From an uncultured Blastocatellia bacterium (lineage in GTDB: Bacteria > Acidobacteriota > Blastocatellia > Pyrinomonadales > Pyrinomonadaceae), in the NCBI GenBank assembly GCA_946480785.1, contig CAMLLD010000026.1, positions 1 through 64,000 on the forward strand: 64,000 nucleotides of DNA, read 5' to 3'. Below, piece by piece: positions 60,939-64,000 of the stretch. The stretch's first letter is position 1; every line of letters begins with the position of its first letter. The position numbers and the translations under genes are program-made. The notes beneath the pieces were generated by a model, which saw only the letters and a program-made list of their open reading frames with translations, searched no databases and was not told the DNA's origin.

Positions 60939-62250
60939 CCTTCTCGGGCGCAGTGCCGCCGATCTGTGACTTCGATCCTAAGGTTCGTTCCAACGACAAC
61001 GCCTCGAAAACCTGGGCGTCAATCAACTCTGAAAATCCTTTGAGTTCCGTGAGCGAGAGTCGTTCAATCTCCTTCCCCGCTTCAACCGCACGCATCACGA
61101 TCTTCCCAACTACTTCATGCGCCTGCCGAAATGGCATCCCTTTACGCACTAAATAATCCGCGAGCTCAGTAGCATTCATATAACCCGTCGACGCCGCAGC
61201 CAGCGCGCGCTCTTTGTTAACCCCGACATTGCGCAGCACAGTACCAGTGACCTGCAAACACCCACTCACCGTGTCGACACAGTCAAACACCGCTTCCTTG
61301 TCTTCCTGCATGTCTTTGTTGTACGCGAGCGGCAGCCCTTTGAGCACCGTCAACACGCCCAACAGATCGCCAAACACACGCCCCGCTTTCCCCCGCACCA
61401 ACTCCATCGAATCAGGATTCTTCTTCTGCGGCATCAGACTCGATCCCGTCGCAATCGCATCACCGAGCTCAAAGAACCCAAACTCCGTCGTCGAATAAAG
61501 AATGACATCTTCCGCGAGACGCGACAGATGGACCATCACGAGCGCGCAGTCACTGAGAAACTCAACACAGAAATCACGATCGCTCACGGCATCAAGACTG
61601 TTCCGCGTCACGCCCTCGAATCCCAACAACGCCGCCAACGCCTCTCGATCGATCGGAAACGAAGTTCCCGCGAGCGCCGCCGAACCGAGCGGCAACACAT
61701 TCACGCGTCGCCTCGTCTCGGCAAGCCTTTCACGATCGCGTTGCAACATCTCGAAGTAAGCCAGACACCAGTGGGCCAACAGCACCGGCTGCGCGCGTTG
61801 CAGATGTGTGTACCCCGGAATCACGACCTCCCGGTTTCCCTCACCAAACTCAACCAGCGCGGTCTGGACCTCGCGTACCAATCCGCTTAGATCGTCGAGC
61901 GCCTCACGCAGCCACAACCTGAAATCCGTGGCCACCTGATCGTTACGACTGCGCCCCGTGTGCAGCTTGCGCCCCGTGTCACCGATCAACTCAACCAGAC
62001 GCGCTTCCACAAACGAATGCACGTCCTCGGCTGACGAACCAGCATCCACGCCCTGCTCGCCTATCTGCTTCAATCCGTGTCTGATCTGACTCGCCTCAGT
62101 GCTCGTTACGATTCCCGCGTGCTCCAACGCGCCGCACCACGCGATGCTCGCCTGCACGTCGACCGCAAACAACCGGCGGTCAAAGCGAAACGAGTTGTTG
62201 AACTCCGCAAACTGCGGGTCCGATTTTCCCTTGAATCTTCCACCCCACAT
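60895..62250 (-). CDS. argH: Argininosuccinate lyase
   Basis: The 451-residue product has the start WGGRFKGKSDPQFAEFNNSFRFD, the substrate motif LHTGRSRNDQVATDFRLW, GYTHLQRAQPVLLAHW and the superfamily signature GSSLMPQKKNPDSMELVRGK. It releases arginine and fumarate in the last step of arginine synthesis. It is transcribed away from argR across a short shared control region. Confidence 0.95.
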   Translation of the reverse strand: MWGGRFKGKSDPQFAEFNNSFRFDRRLFAVDVQASIAWCGALEHAGIVTSTEASQIRHGLKQIGEQGVDAGSSAEDVHSFVEARLVELIGDTGRKLHTGRSRNDQVATDFRLWLREALDDLSGLVREVQTALVEFGEGNREVVIPGYTHLQRAQPVLLAHWCLAYFEMLQRDRERLAETRRRVNVLPLGSAALAGTSFPIDREALAALLGFEGVTRNSLDAVSDRDFCVEFLSDCALVMVHLSRLAEDVILYSTTEFGFFELGDAIATGSSLMPQKKNPDSMELVRGKAGRVFGDLLGVLTVLKGLPLAYNKDMQEDKEAVFDCVDTVSGCLQVTGTVLRNVGVNKERALAAASTGYMNATELADYLVRKGMPFRQAHEVVGKIVMRAVEAGKEIERLSLTELKGFSELIDAQVFEALSLERTLGSKSQIGGTAPEKVSEELQSARKQLQK

Positions 62251-62292
62251 AAACCTTCGTCCTCAGTTGATCTCCACGCAACCCGCATGATA

Positions 62293-62336
62293 GTTTATTC
62301 ATCTATGCAACGATTATGCAAGTTGTATGAATAAAC
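62293..62336. promoter_or_regulatory. Candidate ARG-box region between argH and argR
   Basis: GTTTATTCAT (62293-62302) and ATGAATAAAC (62327-62336) are perfect inverted repeats, and TATGCA occurs twice between them. On the minus strand this reads TTGCATAATCGTTGCAT flanked by TTTATTCAT and ATGAATAAA, in the style of ArgR/AhrC half-sites (TNTGAAT, ATTCANA, TTGCAT). The right arm includes the argR start codon itself. Binding by ArgR here would control argH and argR-argG together. Confidence 0.55.
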
Positions 62337-62740
62337 GAGAGCGGCAACAAAAGATATTGAGCCTGATCCAAGCCAAGCCAATCGGCACGCAGGAAGACCT
62401 GCGCGCCCTGCTCGAACGCGCGGGCGTCACGGCCACGCAGTCGAGCGTCTCGCGCGATCTCGAAGAGCTCGGCATCGTGAAGCAGCACGGCCATTACACG
62501 CTGCCGCGAGCCAACGGCACGTCCGCGCGCGGACTGCTGAGTTTAGACCAGGCCGGCGATAGCCTGGTAATCGCACGCACGCTGCCGGGGCTCGCTTCGG
62601 CGGTCGCAGTGGAGATCGATGCGGCCGCGTTGACCGATGTGGTGGGGACGATCGCGGGTGAAGACACGATCTTCATCGCGGTGCGCGACGCGAAGGCGCA
62701 AAAGACTACGGTCAAAAAGGTTTGGGAACTGTTTCAATGA
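62327..62740 (+). CDS. argR: Arginine repressor
   Basis: The 137-residue product has the N-terminal winged helix [51 protein letters not shown] with the SSVSRDL recognition helix. The C-terminal hexamer/arginine domain has [34 protein letters not shown], where GTIAGEDT is the arginine-binding motif (usually GTIAGDDT). No ribosome site precedes its ATG. It overlaps argG by ATGA. Confidence 0.9.
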   Translation: MNKRERQQKILSLIQAKPIGTQEDLRALLERAGVTATQSSVSRDLEELGIVKQHGHYTLPRANGTSARGLLSLDQAGDSLVIARTLPGLASAVAVEIDAAALTDVVGTIAGEDTIFIAVRDAKAQKTTVKKVWELFQ

Positions 62741-63930
62741 CGAACTTAAAAAAGATCGTGCTTGCCTACTCGGGCGGCCTCGACACTTCAGTCATGCTGC
62801 GCTGGCTGAAGGAGCGCTACCACTGCGAGGTCGTTTGTTTTTGCGCGAACGTGGGCCAGGGCGCGGAGCTGTCGGGTCTCGAAGAGAAAGCGCATGCGAC
62901 CGGCGCGTCGAAACTCTACGTCGAAGATCTGCGCGAAGAGTTTGTGCGCGATTACGTCTGGACCGCGGTCAAAGCCAACGCGGTTTATGAGGGCGTCTAT
63001 TTGCTGGGCACTTCGCTCGCGCGTCCCGTAATCGCGAAGAAGCAGATCGAGATCGCGCACGCGGAAGGCGCGGATGCAGTGGCCCACGGCGCGACGGGCA
63101 AAGGCAACGACCAGGTGCGGTTCGAGCTCACGTACTACGCGCTGCAACCGGACATCAAGGTCATCGCGCCGTGGCGTGAGTGGGAATTCAAGGGCCGCAC
63201 GGATCTGATCGCGTATGCGAAGCAGCACGACATTCCGGTCACGGCAACGGCCGAGAAGCCGTATTCGACCGATGCGAACCTGATGCACATCTCCTACGAA
63301 GGCGGGATTCTCGAAGACCCGTGGGCCGAGCCGCCCGAGAACATCTTTCAACTCACGCGCTCGCCGGAGAACGCGCGTGGCGAAGCGCAGTACGTCGAGA
63401 TCTCTTTCGAGAAAGGCGAGCCGGTGGCGATCGATGGCCGCAAACTCGATCCCGTTACGCTGCTGGAGACGTTGAACAAGCTCGGTGGCGAGCACGGCAT
63501 CGGGCGCGTCGACCTGGTGGAGAATCGCTTCGTCGGTATGAAGTCGCGCGGTGTTTACGAGACGCCGGGCGTGACGATCCTGCACGCCGCGCATCGTGCG
63601 CTCGAGTCGATCACGCTCGATAGAGAAGTGATGCACTTGCGCGATTCGCTCTCTGTGAAGTTTGCCGAGAGCATCTACTACGGTTTCTGGTTCGCGCCCG
63701 AATTCAAACTGCTGCGCCGGACGATTGAAGAGACGCAGGCGACGGTGACGGGCGACGTGCGTTTGAAGTTGTTTCGCGGTAACGCGATCGTAGTCGGACG
63801 CCGTTCGCCACATTCCCTTTACGACGAACGCATTGCCACGTTTGAAGCCGACACTGTTTACAACCAGCGCGACGCCGAGGGCTTCATCAAACTCAACGCG
63901 CTGCGGCTGCGGTTAGGAGGTGCACGATGA
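62737..63930 (+). CDS. argG: Argininosuccinate synthase
   Basis: I start at ATG 62737 (397 residues), overlapping the argR stop; an in-frame GTG at 62722 is less likely. The ATP-pyrophosphatase loop is [52 protein letters not shown] and [14 protein letters not shown] are the substrate-binding motifs. It joins citrulline and aspartate. The operon continues with a further gene. Confidence 0.95.
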   Translation: MTNLKKIVLAYSGGLDTSVMLRWLKERYHCEVVCFCANVGQGAELSGLEEKAHATGASKLYVEDLREEFVRDYVWTAVKANAVYEGVYLLGTSLARPVIAKKQIEIAHAEGADAVAHGATGKGNDQVRFELTYYALQPDIKVIAPWREWEFKGRTDLIAYAKQHDIPVTATAEKPYSTDANLMHISYEGGILEDPWAEPPENIFQLTRSPENARGEAQYVEISFEKGEPVAIDGRKLDPVTLLETLNKLGGEHGIGRVDLVENRFVGMKSRGVYETPGVTILHAAHRALESITLDREVMHLRDSLSVKFAESIYYGFWFAPEFKLLRRTIEETQATVTGDVRLKLFRGNAIVVGRRSPHSLYDERIATFEADTVYNQRDAEGFIKLNALRLRLGGAR

Positions 63931-64000
63931 ATGAGATCAATGTTATCGACGTCGACAAGATCGGATCGGCGACGTCGCCGCTCGGTTTGACGAAAACGGT
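63927..64000 (+). CDS. Unidentified gene of the arg operon (partial, runs off right edge)
   Basis: The ATG at 63927 overlaps the argG stop (ATGA) and has AGGAGG nine bases upstream, the best ribosome site after the precursor peptide's. The visible 24 codons read [20 protein letters not shown], then LTKT. They are too few to name the product. Position suggests another arginine biosynthesis enzyme. Confidence 0.6.
   Translation, partial: MNEINVIDVDKIGSATSPLGLTKT

Noticed and set aside
62788..63813. 341-codon minus-strand frame inside argG
   Set aside because: Antisense shadow of a clearly conserved argininosuccinate synthase gene; high-GC codon use opens this frame.

Overview
The window looks like a chromosomal segment of a high-GC Gram-negative bacterium of the phylum Acidobacteriota, perhaps class Blastocatellia. 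The clues are family-level, not a database match: a duplicated orphan FtsX/MacB permease of the acidobacterial (ADOP) type, two very large outer-membrane receptors with an N-terminal carboxypeptidase-regulatory domain, futalosine-route menaquinone genes, GIGTTSP-repeat surface proteins next to an RHS protein, and several secreted S9 peptidases. No tRNA, rRNA, CRISPR array, insertion sequence or phage module was seen.

Layout. 1-7.8 kb (minus): a three-gene surface or toxin operon. A GIGT-repeat tail-fibre-like protein and a fibronectin-III/IKAxH-repeat protein precede an RHS giant that runs off the left edge, just after an HEAGH metallopeptidase-like motif. It has a near-consensus promoter and a leader with a terminator hairpin in front of the first start codon. 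7.8-24.4 kb (mostly plus): TMEM175-type channel, two TonB-dependent-receptor-like proteins, secreted hydrolases, PHP-domain protein, HhH-GPD DNA glycosylase, aldo/keto reductase, DinB-like protein and small secreted proteins, interspersed with palindromic repeats. 24.4-35.6 kb (plus): a compositionally different block that I interpret as a RiPP-type peptide system. It holds a Crp/Fnr regulator, a radical SAM/SPASM maturase whose last SPASM cysteine lies in another frame, a 50-residue precursor ending in (Cys-Gln)5, a PqqD-S26 peptidase fusion, a protein sharing that fusion's unrecognised C-terminal domain, two ABC exporter half-transporters and an ADOP permease. 35.6-46.6 kb: prolyl oligopeptidase, transglycosylase-like protein, a pair of ABC exporters, a four-gene overlapping set (cyclase, alkyltransferase-like protein, YbjQ, thioesterase) and divergent mqnA-mqnC. 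46.6-54.7 kb (mostly minus): RNase E/G with a huge insertion in its S1 domain, DUF983 protein, and a translationally coupled set of decarboxylase, PsbP/DcrB-like protein and S9 peptidase. 54.8-60.9 kb (plus): a complete branched-chain amino-acid-type ABC importer with two binding proteins. 60.9-64 kb: argH facing away from argR-argG, with a palindromic candidate ARG-box region between them.

How the parts work together. The strongest functional unit is the peptide cluster at 25.5-33 kb (leader binding by PqqD-like domain, radical modification, S26 proteolysis, ABC export). The liv operon and the arg divergon are ordinary nutrient uptake and arginine synthesis modules. Several plus-strand genes appear to be transcribed from promoters so close to the ATG that their mRNAs would be leaderless. 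All calls come from reading the sequence; no search or folding program was run.
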